This document shows positions 1 through 8,278 of a stretch of DNA of 64,000 bases, piece after piece. This stretch comes from Moraxellaceae bacterium AER2_44_116. Its GTDB lineage: Bacteria > Pseudomonadota > Gammaproteobacteria > Pseudomonadales > Moraxellaceae. Numbering within the stretch: the stretch's first letter is position 1; each line of letters begins with the position of its first letter. A program made the position numbers and the translations under genes. Under the pieces are notes generated by a model that made no database searches, was not told the origin of the DNA, and was given only the letters and a program-made list of their open reading frames with translations. Location: assembly GCA_006546595.1 (NCBI GenBank), contig VIAD01000009.1, positions 68,769 to 132,768 on the forward strand, written 5' to 3'.

Positions 1-671
1 CATCACAAACCTTTGACGAAGCGCGTCATGTGGAAACGTTTAATCGTTATCTGCAAGAAAAAATTCAAATTATGTATCCCATCACCCCACACTTAAAGTC
101 ATTGATTGACAAAGTATTGAGCGATGCGCGTTGGGATTTGAAATTTATTGGGATGCAAATTGTGATTGAAGGTTTAGCACTAGCGGCCTTTAATACCATG
201 CGGATGACGTGTTTAGACCCGTTATTAAAGGATCTCATTTATCTCGTCACGCGTGACGAAGCGCGTCATGTCACCTTTGGGGTCAACTATTTGGAATACA
301 TTGTTCAGCATTTATCCCCCGCCGAAATTGAAGAACGTGCTCAATTTGCCTATGAAGCCTGTGTGGTGATGCGCGAACGTTTAATTGCCACCGAAGTGTT
401 TGCTGAGTTTGGTTGGGATGTTGAAGCCGCGCGTAAACACATGCTCGAATCCAGCGTGATGCAGTATTTTAATAAATTTTTGTTTACCCGTATTATTCCC
501 AATTTGGCACGGATTGGCTTATTAACAGACACTGTTCGACCCAAATTTGAGGCACTCGGTATTTTAGAATACGAAAATTTAGTCAGCGATGGTGATATTG
601 ATTGGGCTGTTTTGAGTGAGCCTTTATATCAAGAAACAGCAAGTGAAGACAAACCTGCCAAAGCGGCTTAA
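1..671 (+). CDS. Ferritin-like diiron domain protein, 5'-truncated by window edge
   Basis: The reading frame is open from the first bases, so the real start lies outside the window; the GTG at 30 is internal. Two DEARH motifs about 75 codons apart, each followed by a hydrophobic helix, are the iron-ligand pattern of ferritin-like four-helix diiron proteins. The segment between them (FIGMQIVIEGLALAAF) supplies the preceding glutamate-bearing helix. This resembles the family of roughly 300-residue ferritin-like domain proteins annotated in many proteobacteria, some related to diiron oxygenases. The substrate cannot be told from sequence. The acidic tail ends in an ordinary stop at 671. The gene converges on a broken solute-binding-protein gene, with a palindrome in the gap. 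The family is fairly sure; an enzymatic role is not. Confidence 0.8.
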   Translation, partial: SQTFDEARHVETFNRYLQEKIQIMYPITPHLKSLIDKVLSDARWDLKFIGMQIVIEGLALAAFNTMRMTCLDPLLKDLIYLVTRDEARHVTFGVNYLEYIVQHLSPAEIEERAQFAYEACVVMRERLIATEVFAEFGWDVEAARKHMLESSVMQYFNKFLFTRIIPNLARIGLLTDTVRPKFEALGILEYENLVSDGDIDWAVLSEPLYQETASEDKPAKAA

Positions 672-708
672 ACCTTAGTATCGGTTAGCATTTTGTTGAA
701 TTATCCCC

Positions 709-756
709 TTCTACTCCGCTCAGAGAACCTGTTTATGGCTACTGAGCGAAGTAGAA
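709..756. repeat. REP-like palindrome at convergent junction
   Basis: Fifteen-base arms (TTCTACTCCGCTCAG at 709-723 and CTGAGCGAAGTAGAA at 742-756) pair with one mismatch around an 18-base loop. The arm core is shared with the repeats at 1872-1920 and 35209-35263. It lies between two converging genes and could stop transcription from both sides, although no strong T-run follows. Confidence 0.7.
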
Positions 757-769
757 TTGAGATAATATT

Positions 770-1540
770 TCAATCCGCATTAGCTGCCATATTGTCAGCC
801 ATCCATTTTTTGTCATTTTTCAACACGTTGATTTTTTTCCAAATTTTCTCCATATCGGCTTGAGGCACGCTGCCAGAACGAGAAAAAGGCATAAAATATG
901 TCTTACTAAATACTGGACGTGACACAATCTTGAGTTTCCCTTTAAACATAGAGCGATCTAATAACGTTTCAGCATAAGTTCCCATCATCACAACGCTGCC
1001 TTTTTCATGCAGCAACCGCACAAGATTCGTTTTATCATCAGCACCCATTTCTTTTAATTGCAATGTTGCATCTATCTTTCGTATATCGTTAACGACCGAA
1101 TAGCCTTCAGGCAACATAATAGGTACAGGAATGGTTTTTGGATTACCATCATATTGATAGTTTGTCCCTACTGGAATCACAATAACGTAATTTAAGCGGG
1201 CAACCGCTTCTTTGGAATCTGGATTCTTGGCTGCATCCGCAGGATAAATCATATACTCGGCACGATCGGCATTATACGATGCTGGAATTGCACCATCATA
1301 TTTCCCGCTACGCACTGTTTATTGACACTCTTCCCAGTTCATTGGCACAAGATTAAGGTGATGACCTGCCATTTGTGTCGCCGTGTACATCATGTTTGAA
1401 TACACCTTTAACTCACCTTGTTTGGCAAAACGGGGGTCTATACACATCGTCAACTCTCGTGCCTGCGCTATAACGGGTGCTGTTAAAAATAGACAACTTG
1501 AGAGGTTTATCATCAATGATCGAAATGAAAAAATAGCCAT
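770..1540 (-). pseudogene. Periplasmic solute-binding protein (family 3-like), split by an in-frame stop
   Basis: The first part (1540 to 1319) encodes a signal peptide followed by a typical start of mature solute-binding proteins (RELTMCIDPRF) and ends at a TAA at 1321-1319. The same frame continues without shift through 1316-770 and carries the expected continuation SGKYDGAIPASYNADR, a conserved pattern of amino-acid-type binding proteins. Joined, the length is about 256 residues, normal for the family. CAA to TAA is the simplest cause. No permease or ATPase gene is adjacent, so the ligand is unknown. It could be a pseudogene, a read-through gene or a sequencing error. The downstream half has a GTG at 1315 but no signal peptide, so it is unlikely to work alone. 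Confidence 0.75.
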
Positions 1541-1565
1541 ATTAATGTCCTTCTAAAATGCTGCT

Positions 1566-1670
1566 AAGTACCTACACAAAAGTTTCACCGCTCATGGTGA
1601 GCTTGTCGAACCACCCTTCGACAAGCTCAGGGCGAGCGGAAAATACAAACAAACTTTTGTTGATGTGCTT
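1566..1670. repeat. Composite palindromic element, copy A
   Basis: Outer arms AAGTACCTACACAAAAG (from 1566) and CTTTTGTTGATGTGCTT (to 1670) are imperfect inverted repeats. They enclose a REP-like palindrome at 1588-1639 whose inner arms are TGAGCTTGTCGAA and TTCGACAAGCTCA. The same outer arms occur at 39759-39902, which marks this as a dispersed element rather than a local hairpin. Confidence 0.65.
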
Positions 1671-1871
1671 AAGCTTGTTTTTGTTTGAAAATACTGCAAG
1701 ACAAATATCAGCCTAGACGGACGACAAAATATATTTATGAATTATTTGTGACAATTGAAGATGATGATTGCTACATCACACTTTGATCTACAGTAATAGT
1801 AGGGTCTGTTGACGTTTTGAAGTTCAGGTTGTTTTGCTTGAAAAGCTCAAATAAAACCACGTCATAAAAGG
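1671..1871. other. Gene-free stretch between repeats
   Basis: No convincing coding frame is seen here. The sequence TAGGGTCTGTTGACGTTTTG at 1800-1819 has the look of an insertion-sequence end, but no partner end or transposase is visible nearby, so it is noted only as a possible remnant. Confidence 0.3.
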
Positions 1872-1920
1872 CTTCTACTCCGCTCAGCCGCAAAAAATCG
1901 CCCTGAGCGGAGTCGAAGGG
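1872..1920. repeat. REP-like palindrome downstream of hsdS
   Basis: CTTCTACTCCGCTCAG at 1872-1887 pairs with CTGAGCGGAGTCGAAG at 1903-1918 around a 15-base loop. It lies about 60 bases beyond the hsdS stop codon and belongs to the same family as the palindromes at 709-756 and 35209-35263. Confidence 0.7.
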
Positions 1921-1978
1921 ATATGAGCCAATTTTTAACGCAACCCGAAGGAAAAGAGCTATTTTATGGTGGCATTGT

Positions 1979-3667
1979 TTAAGCCAACGCTTGCTCTACT
2001 AACACATCGGCGATTTTGCCTTGTAGGTGTTTGGCTTGGTTGAGTTGGTTTTTGAGTTGGTCACATAAGGCCATTAATTCGTCAACTTTGGTGACGATGC
2101 GCTGTTGTTCTTTGGTTGGAGGAAGCGCGACTACTATATTTCGTATTTTTCCGACACTCAAATTAAATAAGCCGCTTGTAGTAATGGCAAGCCGTCTCAT
2201 CTCAGCTGACCCAATCGGAGAGTTTAAGAACAACTGGAGAAACTCTACGAACTTCAAAATTCGAGGACGGACTCGCATTAAATGATTTTGAAATACGCAA
2301 TCCTCAACTTGCCCCTGCCAAATTGCACAACGACCAATTTCACTCTCACTACCATTACCTTCAACAATGAGAAGGTCTCCTGCTTGCAGCCTCCATTGTT
2401 CTAACTCGTTGTTAAATAATTCATATCGCTCCAATACATCTACAGTTATCCAGCCACGCTGAACATTTGCGACTCTTAAATACGGAAAGTGATTATTTTT
2501 AGGGAGACGTATCGGTGTTTTTTGAATCCCACCCTGAACATCACAACAATTTTCAATTCGCACCCACTCCCACCCCTTCGGTAACTCAAACGGCTTTTCA
2601 TCATCCCCAATTACCGCCAACGGCTTTTGCGCCTTAATCTTGCCCTCTTTCACTAACTTGGCTTTTTCTGCCGCTATCTTTTTTAACAACTCACTCGCAG
2701 GCTCATCATCAGGGTTTTGCGGTACTAATTTACCCATCACCGCTAGTTGTAAAATGCTTTGTTTGAGTTGGTTTATGCTGTCTTCGGTGGTAAATAACAC
2801 ATCAAAATGGCTGGCGATGCGTTGCCATGTGTGTTGAAAGTCATTGGCGTTAGCGGCTTGTGTTAAGGCGTTTAATAACTGGCTGACTAAGTGTTGATGC
2901 GCGGCTTGGCTGTTATTTTGTTGTTGTTCGAGTTGGTCACATAAGGCCATTAACTCGTCAACTTTGGTGACAATGCGCTGTTGTTCGGCTAGGGGTGGAA
3001 TTGAAAAAAATGATTCATTTAAAACTTTGAAGTGGCGAGCATATCCCCGACTCTCCAATTTTAAATTTGATAGCTGTAACCAAAAAAAACGTTCATTGAC
3101 TATTACTGGACGAAGGATTTTTACACCATCAGCACCTGCGACAAAGTCAAAATCAATTAACTTAAATTCTTTTGTGTGGTCGCCAAATACAATAACAGCA
3201 CTAGGTATTTTAATAAGCAATTCTTCTCTATTTGTATAGCCTGCAATGAATCGCTGCCCCTGATCAACTACTGGAAAATCGCCAGTTTCTTTAATTTCAG
3301 ATGAAAGCAGTTGATTTCCACCAACAGGAATTGAGTAATAAATATCTGGTAGTCGTACCCACTCCCACCCCTTCGGCAACTCAAACGGCTTTTCATCATC
3401 CCCAATCGGTGGCAACGGCTTTTGCGCCTTAATTTTGCCCTCTTTTACTAACTTGGCTTTTTCTGCCGCTATCTTTTTTAACAACTCACTCGCAGGCTCA
3501 TCATCCGCGTTTTGCGGCACCAACAAACCCCGCACCGCCAACTCCAAAATCAACTCACGCAGCTTTTTAACGCCATACAAACTCGCCGCCGCACTACGAC
3601 CACGCGCCGACTTTTCGCTAGTATCCGCCGCAATCCAAGTCGCTAAATGTTCGGTTAATAAATTCAT
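1979..3667 (-). CDS. hsdS: Type I restriction-modification specificity subunit HsdS
   Basis: The 562-residue protein chooses the DNA target of a type I restriction-modification complex and bridges the two HsdM methylase subunits. It has the classic two-fold plan: two variable target-recognition domains (about residues 95-230 and 370-520), each introduced by a conserved block ending PFELPKGWEWVR and followed by a helical spacer (QQRIVTKVDELMALCDQL, present twice). The N-terminal start MNLLTEHLATWI is usual for this subfamily. It is the last gene of the minus-strand hsdR-hsdM-hsdS set, separated from hsdM by about 680 bases holding repeats and a GIY-YIG gene. That distance raises the question of whether it has its own promoter. 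The duplicated conserved blocks are nearly identical at DNA level. The recognition sequence cannot be predicted by eye. Confidence 0.95.
   Translation of the reverse strand: MNLLTEHLATWIAADTSEKSARGRSAAASLYGVKKLRELILELAVRGLLVPQNADDEPASELLKKIAAEKAKLVKEGKIKAQKPLPPIGDDEKPFELPKGWEWVRLPDIYYSIPVGGNQLLSSEIKETGDFPVVDQGQRFIAGYTNREELLIKIPSAVIVFGDHTKEFKLIDFDFVAGADGVKILRPVIVNERFFWLQLSNLKLESRGYARHFKVLNESFFSIPPLAEQQRIVTKVDELMALCDQLEQQQNNSQAAHQHLVSQLLNALTQAANANDFQHTWQRIASHFDVLFTTEDSINQLKQSILQLAVMGKLVPQNPDDEPASELLKKIAAEKAKLVKEGKIKAQKPLAVIGDDEKPFELPKGWEWVRIENCCDVQGGIQKTPIRLPKNNHFPYLRVANVQRGWITVDVLERYELFNNELEQWRLQAGDLLIVEGNGSESEIGRCAIWQGQVEDCVFQNHLMRVRPRILKFVEFLQLFLNSPIGSAEMRRLAITTSGLFNLSVGKIRNIVVALPPTKEQQRIVTKVDELMALCDQLKNQLNQAKHLQGKIADVLVEQALA
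2562..2724. repeat. Internal hsdS direct repeat, copy 1 (before second TRD)
   Basis: About 163 bases encoding the conserved linker before the second target-recognition domain. It is nearly identical to 3357-3520, which lies 795 bases away in the same orientation. Confidence 0.85.
3357..3520. repeat. Internal hsdS direct repeat, copy 2 (before first TRD)
   Basis: This is the partner of 2562-2724. A second, shorter pair (57 bases, 2054-2110 and 2930-2986) encodes the helical spacers. Together they bracket each recognition domain and provide homology for domain exchange. Confidence 0.85.
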
Positions 3668-3701
3668 TATCTTCTCAATTAATTTTAATTAGCGTTTACT
3701 G

Positions 3702-3862
3702 AAATGTCCTTCGACTCCGTTCATGCTGAGCCTGTCGAAGCATCTACACCAACCAACTTCGACTATTCGACCAACTCATAGCTCAGGGCAAACAGCTAAT
3801 GTTTAATATTTCTCCGTTCATAGTGAGCCATGAGCCTGACGAATGGTCGAACCATTAGCACG
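3702..3862. repeat. Degenerate REP-like cluster between hsdS and GIY-YIG gene
   Basis: The cluster contains CTTCGACTCCGTTCATGCTG, AGCCTGTCGAAG and several further partial copies of the TTCGAC..GCTCAG motif. Positions 3781-3828 match 4217-4264 on the other side of the GIY-YIG gene at 43 of 48 bases in the same orientation. The cluster overlaps the 3' end of the GIY-YIG gene. Confidence 0.7.
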
Positions 3863-4138
3863 ACAAGCAGCCAATTTTGAAACTTGTTGCCAATCACCAC
3901 GCATCATGGCTTCTTTTTTCTTACGACTCCAACCTTTTATTTGTTGTTCAGAAGCCAACGCCTCCTCACGTGTCATAAAACTTTGACTAAATACCAACTG
4001 AACAGGTAATTTATTTGCCGTATAGCACGTTGGAAAATAACGGTGATGATGCTGATTTAGCCGTTGCTCTAAATTATCTGTATGCCCTGTATAATAACTT
4101 CCATCTGCACATTTTAAGATATAAACCCAAAAATACAT
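3818..4138 (-). CDS. GIY-YIG nuclease family protein
   Basis: This 106-residue protein is a single GIY-YIG nuclease domain of the small stand-alone (UvrC N-terminal-like) type. The signature is VYILKC, then DGSYYTGHT, an arginine in the LEQRLNQH helix, and the family ending EQQIKGWSRKKKEAMMRGDW. A strong ribosome site (AAAGGAG, six bases before the ATG) supports the start and shows that the frame is real. The last dozen or so residues after KLAAC are encoded by palindromic repeat DNA and are not a family feature. The gene lies between hsdM and hsdS, an unusual place, with repeat clusters on both sides. Members of this group are often annotated as endonucleases, but their biological role is poorly known. 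It may be a passenger of a small mobile unit. Confidence 0.88.
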   Translation of the reverse strand: MYFWVYILKCADGSYYTGHTDNLEQRLNQHHHRYFPTCYTANKLPVQLVFSQSFMTREEALASEQQIKGWSRKKKEAMMRGDWQQVSKLAACRANGSTIRQAHGSL

Positions 4139-4175
4139 TTTTTACTCCTTTAAAAACAATCTGATAATAAATAAC

Positions 4176-4336
4176 CCTTCGACTATTCAACAAGCATCCC
4201 TTCGACCATTCGTCAGGCTCAGGGTGAACGGCTAATGTTTGATATTTCTCCGTTCATGGTGAGCTTGTCGAACCACGACAAGCATCCCTTCGACAAGCTC
4301 AGGGTGAACGGAGGCAATATTATCTAACTCGGGGTG
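4176..4336. repeat. REP-like cluster between GIY-YIG gene and hsdM
   Basis: Several palindromic units occur in a row, including CGTTCATGGTGAGCTTGTCG at 4252-4271 and CTTCGACAAGCTCAGGGTG at about 4289-4307. The segment 4217-4264 is directly repeated at 3781-3828. The cluster runs almost to the hsdM stop codon. Confidence 0.75.
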
Positions 4337-4343
4337 AACGGAG

Positions 4344-5807
4344 TTACTTAGCCAATGCCGCCGTCAACACCGACTTAATCGAGTCACGCAAAGTGGCTAT
4401 GTCTTGCTGCATTTGCGCGTAATTGGCCAACAACACATCGGGGTCATGGCTTTCTTGCTCGCCCACATGAGGGTTTTTACAGTCTAGGTTGTAATTTCGA
4501 GCCTTAATATCATCAACACTCACCTTCCATGCAAACTCATGTTCAACCCGACTGGCAAAGCCATCGGCCTCACTGCCCCACCATGCTTGCTCGGTGGCAA
4601 ATTCTTCAATACGCATCGGCTTAGTTTTGCTGTAGCTCTTATAACCTTCGGGATATTGATGCTCATAAAACCAAATATTAGTTGTGGGTGTGCCTTTGGT
4701 AAAAAACAAAATATTGGTTTTAATGCCCGTGTAAGGGTTAAACACGCCATTGGGTAAACGCACTATCGTATGCAAATTACATTCGGTTAATAGCTTTTCT
4801 TTTAAGCGTGACTTCATGCCCTCGCCAAACAAAAAGCCGTCAGGTAATACCACCGCCGCCCGTCCACCGTCTTTTAACAAGTGGATAATCAAGGTCATAA
4901 ACAAATCGGCGGTTTCACGGGTTCTAAACGCTTGTGGAAAGTTATTTTCAATGCCGTCTTCTTCCATGCCACCAAACGGCGGGTTAGTCACAATCACATC
5001 CACACGTTCTTTAGGCGACCAACTTATCATCGGACGCGCTAAGGTATTATCGTGTTTAATTTGATTAGGCACTTCAATGCCATGCAATATCATGTTGGTG
5101 GTGCAAAGTAAGTGCGGTAAAGGCTTTTTTTCTACGCCATAAATACTGGCTTGTAAGGCGCGTTCGTCATCGGCGGTTTTTACATAAGCTTTTCGTTTAT
5201 GCTCGATGGTGCAGGTTAAAAAGCCACCCGTACCACAGGCAGGGTCAAGCACCTTTTCAGTCAGTTTAGGGTCAAGCATTTGCACCATAAATTGCGTGAC
5301 AGGACGCGGCGTATAAAACTCGCCAGCATTACCTGCATTTTGCAAATCTTTTAAAATTTGCTCGTACATATCACCAAACAAATGCCGTTCTTGCGCTTTG
5401 TTAAAGTCCACACCTTCTTGAATTTTGTTAATCACTTGACGAATTAACTGGCCTGACTTCATGTAGTTATAGGCATCTTCAAACACGCTTTTAATCACAT
5501 AAGCGCGTTGGTCTGTACCTTTGGCAATCAGGTTTTGCAAACTGGGGAATAAATCATTATCAATAAATTGCTTTAGCTCATCACCTGTCATGCCTTCGGC
5601 ATTAGCTGCCCACGTACACCAGCGTAACCGTTCTGGAATAGGTGATACATAATTGTCATCTAGCAATTCCCATTCTTGTTCTTTGTCGTCAAATATCTTT
5701 AAAAACAGTAACCATACCAACTGGCCAATACGTTGGGCATCACCATCGACACCTACGTCTTTACGCATAATATCTTGGATGGATTTAATGGTACTTGAGA
5801 TGGACAT
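4344..5807 (-). CDS. hsdM: Type I restriction-modification DNA methylase HsdM (N6-adenine)
   Basis: The 487-residue modification subunit transfers a methyl group from S-adenosylmethionine to adenine. Residues about 1-135 match the helical N-terminal HsdM domain. The catalytic domain follows, with the AdoMet-binding motif VLDPACGTGGFLT near residue 185 and the adenine-methylase motif NPPFGG near residue 275. The length is normal for the EcoKI/EcoEI-like families. It is read after hsdR and before hsdS on the minus strand. The hsdR-hsdM gap holds a long palindrome and the hsdM-hsdS gap an inserted nuclease gene, so translational coupling of the three genes is unlikely. No disrupted motifs are seen. 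Confidence 0.97.
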   Translation of the reverse strand: MSISSTIKSIQDIMRKDVGVDGDAQRIGQLVWLLFLKIFDDKEQEWELLDDNYVSPIPERLRWCTWAANAEGMTGDELKQFIDNDLFPSLQNLIAKGTDQRAYVIKSVFEDAYNYMKSGQLIRQVINKIQEGVDFNKAQERHLFGDMYEQILKDLQNAGNAGEFYTPRPVTQFMVQMLDPKLTEKVLDPACGTGGFLTCTIEHKRKAYVKTADDERALQASIYGVEKKPLPHLLCTTNMILHGIEVPNQIKHDNTLARPMISWSPKERVDVIVTNPPFGGMEEDGIENNFPQAFRTRETADLFMTLIIHLLKDGGRAAVVLPDGFLFGEGMKSRLKEKLLTECNLHTIVRLPNGVFNPYTGIKTNILFFTKGTPTTNIWFYEHQYPEGYKSYSKTKPMRIEEFATEQAWWGSEADGFASRVEHEFAWKVSVDDIKARNYNLDCKNPHVGEQESHDPDVLLANYAQMQQDIATLRDSIKSVLTAALAK

Positions 5808-5827
5808 TCAACGACTCCTTAAAAAAA

Positions 5828-5912
5828 ACCCCTCACCCTAACCCTCTCCCAAAGGGAGAGGGAACAATAACGATGAAGCCCCCTCTCCTGTTAGGAGAGG
5901 GTTGGGGTGAGG
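5828..5912. repeat. Long nested palindrome between hsdR and hsdM
   Basis: The outer arms CCCTCACCCTAACCCTCTCC and GGAGAGGGTTGGGGTGAGG pair over almost their whole length. The inner part contains a second hairpin (CCCTCTCCCAAAGGGAGAGGG). This is a dispersed-repeat type of sequence, unrelated to the TTCGAC..GCTCAG palindromes elsewhere in the locus. It occupies nearly the entire gap between two genes expected to be co-transcribed. Confidence 0.75.
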
Positions 5913-5914
5913 TT

Positions 5915-8278
5915 TTACGCATAAAGCTGTTGTTCTAATTCAGCTAATGCGTGTAAATAGGCTTGTTTGCCACCAAAGGCTTTAACTAATTCGGCGGCTG
6001 TTCCCCATTGGCTAAACGGGGCAATTTGCAAAATTTTTATATCTTCAATCGGCTCTATGCCTGTGTCGGCATACTTTTCTAATAAAGCTTCTAGCACCTG
6101 CCGCGCTGCACCTTGATACTTGGTAAAGTAGTTACGCTTTTTAACGTTGTCGGCACGTTCTTTACGCGATAAAGGTGGCTGGTCAAAGACAATATGGCAA
6201 ATTAAATCAAAGGGGTCTAAGGGCTTGCCCAGTTTCTTTTCGACTTCATATTGCAAATGCACCCACAACACGCCCTGTTGTTCTAATTCGGCAATAATGG
6301 CGGCTTTGCGGTCGCTACTTGTCCATTTGTTTAAAAAGGCTTGTAGGGTGCTGTAATTTTTTTGCACCGTTTGCCGCGTGTAATCATCCAACGACTCGGT
6401 GATGAGTTTGCCGTCTGCCCCGTAATACTGAACCCGTTCGGCAATTACCGTGACCGTGACATTATTGACCACATATTTAGGCCGTGGCTCACCTACACCT
6501 TCGCCACCAACATCATCTCCAACAGGATAATCTTCTGGATGATTGATACCACCCTCACCGCCACCGCCTTCTATATCATCGGGTGGAACGGGCGTTTGCT
6601 CACCTGTAGGCTCATACACTTGTACAGGGTCGCCATCAAAGGCAGGGTCAGCAAAGAGTTTGGTCGCATTTTTAAAATCCATAATGCTAAACCAATACTT
6701 GTTAAAGTCTTCGTTAATGCGCGTACCACGGCCAATAATTTGCTTAAACTCAGTCATGGATTGAATATGTTGATCTAAGACAATTAACTTACAGGTTTGG
6801 GCATCAACACCCGTGGTCATTAACTTACTAGTGGTGGCAATGACAGGATAACGTGACTCAGGATTAATAAAGTTATCTAGCTCGGCTTTGCCCTCGTTAT
6901 CATCACCCGTAATTTTCATCACATACTTACGATTTTCTTTAATGCGCGGACTGATATTAGTAATGGCTTGGCGCATCCGTTCGGCATGGTCAATATTGTC
7001 ACAAAAGATAATCGTTTTTTGATAAGGGTCGGTGGCTTCTAAAAACTCGATAACTTTTTTAGCGACTAATTGCGTACGCGGTTCAATCACTAGGCTACGG
7101 TCAAAATCTTTTTGGTTAAAAATCCGATCTTCTATTAACTGGCCATGCTTATCAGTTTGGCCTTGTGTGGGTCGCCAACCTTGTAAGTCTTTATCAAAAT
7201 CTATGCGAATGACTTTATAAGGGGCTAAAAAGCCATCATCAATCCCTTGCTTGAGTGAGTAGCTATAAACAGGCTCACCAAAATAATGAATATTTGAAAT
7301 GTCAGCCGTTTCTTTGGGGGTAGCGGTTAAGCCGACATGGGTGGCACTACTAAAATAATCTAAAATTGACCGCCACGCTGAATCCTCGGCGGCACTGCCT
7401 CGATGACACTCATCAATCACAATCAAATCAAAAAAATCAGGCGTAAATTGCTTGTAAATATTTTGTTGTTCTTCACTGCCTGTAATCGCTTGGTATAACG
7501 ATAAATAAATCTCAAACGACTTGTTAATTTGTCGCTTGCTGATTTTGCTCATGGCTTGGCCAAAGGGCTTAAAGTCATTATTTTTGGTTTGGTCAACCAA
7601 GATATTACGATCTGCTAAAAACAGAATCCGCTTCTTTTGTTTAGACTTCCACAACCGCCAAATAATCTGAAAGGCGGTATAGGTTTTACCTGTTCCTGTG
7701 GCCATCACCAACAAAATACGCTGTTGACCTTTAACCACGGCCTCTACAGTGCTGTTAATGGCATTGATTTGATAATAACGCGGTGAACGCCCTAAGCCAT
7801 CATCATAATAAGGTGCAGACACCAACACCGATTGCTCAACAGATAACTCTCGCCATTGGCAATAACGCCGCCAAAGCTCATCGGGCGAGGGAAACTCATT
7901 TAAACTTAACTCGACTTCAGGCTGTGATGCCTGACCTGTACGATCGTGAAATAAAAAGCCATCACCATTGCTGCTAAACACAAACTGCACGTTCAAGGCT
8001 TCGGCATAACCTAAAGCTTGCTGCATCCCTGCCCCTAAGCTGTGATTGTTGTCTTTGGCTTCAATAATGGCGATGGGGATATTTTTTTGATGATAAAGAA
8101 TGTAGTCAGCGCGGCGAGTATTACCACGGGAATGTAAGTTACCACGAACGATGACTCGTCCTGCGGTAAACGTCACTTCTTCCCGTACTTGGGTTTGAAT
8201 GTCCCAACCCGCTTGCACAATGGCAGGGTTGATAAACTTGGTACAAATATCACGTTCGGTTAATTGTTTTTTGTCCAT
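5915..8278 (-). CDS. hsdR: Type I restriction endonuclease subunit HsdR
   Basis: The 787-residue translocating and cutting subunit has a PD-(D/E)xK nuclease region in the first 80 residues (RADYILYHQ then AIIEAKDNN). A superfamily 2 helicase motor follows, with Walker A MATGTGKTYTAFQ near residue 195, DECH box VIDECHRGS near 290, GLTATPKET, and motif VI QIIGRGTRINED. The C-terminal 170 residues resemble the EcoEI-type HsdR tail. ATP-driven DNA translocation with cleavage at a distance is known for the family. It is the first gene of the locus on its strand and begins about 240 bases from the 3' end of a tRNA-Val gene. A glycine- and proline-rich linker near residues 565-600 separates motor and tail. 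The gene looks intact. Confidence 0.96.
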   Translation of the reverse strand: MDKKQLTERDICTKFINPAIVQAGWDIQTQVREEVTFTAGRVIVRGNLHSRGNTRRADYILYHQKNIPIAIIEAKDNNHSLGAGMQQALGYAEALNVQFVFSSNGDGFLFHDRTGQASQPEVELSLNEFPSPDELWRRYCQWRELSVEQSVLVSAPYYDDGLGRSPRYYQINAINSTVEAVVKGQQRILLVMATGTGKTYTAFQIIWRLWKSKQKKRILFLADRNILVDQTKNNDFKPFGQAMSKISKRQINKSFEIYLSLYQAITGSEEQQNIYKQFTPDFFDLIVIDECHRGSAAEDSAWRSILDYFSSATHVGLTATPKETADISNIHYFGEPVYSYSLKQGIDDGFLAPYKVIRIDFDKDLQGWRPTQGQTDKHGQLIEDRIFNQKDFDRSLVIEPRTQLVAKKVIEFLEATDPYQKTIIFCDNIDHAERMRQAITNISPRIKENRKYVMKITGDDNEGKAELDNFINPESRYPVIATTSKLMTTGVDAQTCKLIVLDQHIQSMTEFKQIIGRGTRINEDFNKYWFSIMDFKNATKLFADPAFDGDPVQVYEPTGEQTPVPPDDIEGGGGEGGINHPEDYPVGDDVGGEGVGEPRPKYVVNNVTVTVIAERVQYYGADGKLITESLDDYTRQTVQKNYSTLQAFLNKWTSSDRKAAIIAELEQQGVLWVHLQYEVEKKLGKPLDPFDLICHIVFDQPPLSRKERADNVKKRNYFTKYQGAARQVLEALLEKYADTGIEPIEDIKILQIAPFSQWGTAAELVKAFGGKQAYLHALAELEQQLYA

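Noticed and set aside
3702..4336. CRISPR-like interpretation of the repeat clusters around the GIY-YIG gene
   Set aside because: Units are palindromic, irregularly spaced and without unique spacers of constant length.
6362..6778. 138-residue plus-strand frame within hsdR
   Set aside because: It lies opposite conserved HsdR motor and tail sequence and has no family features.
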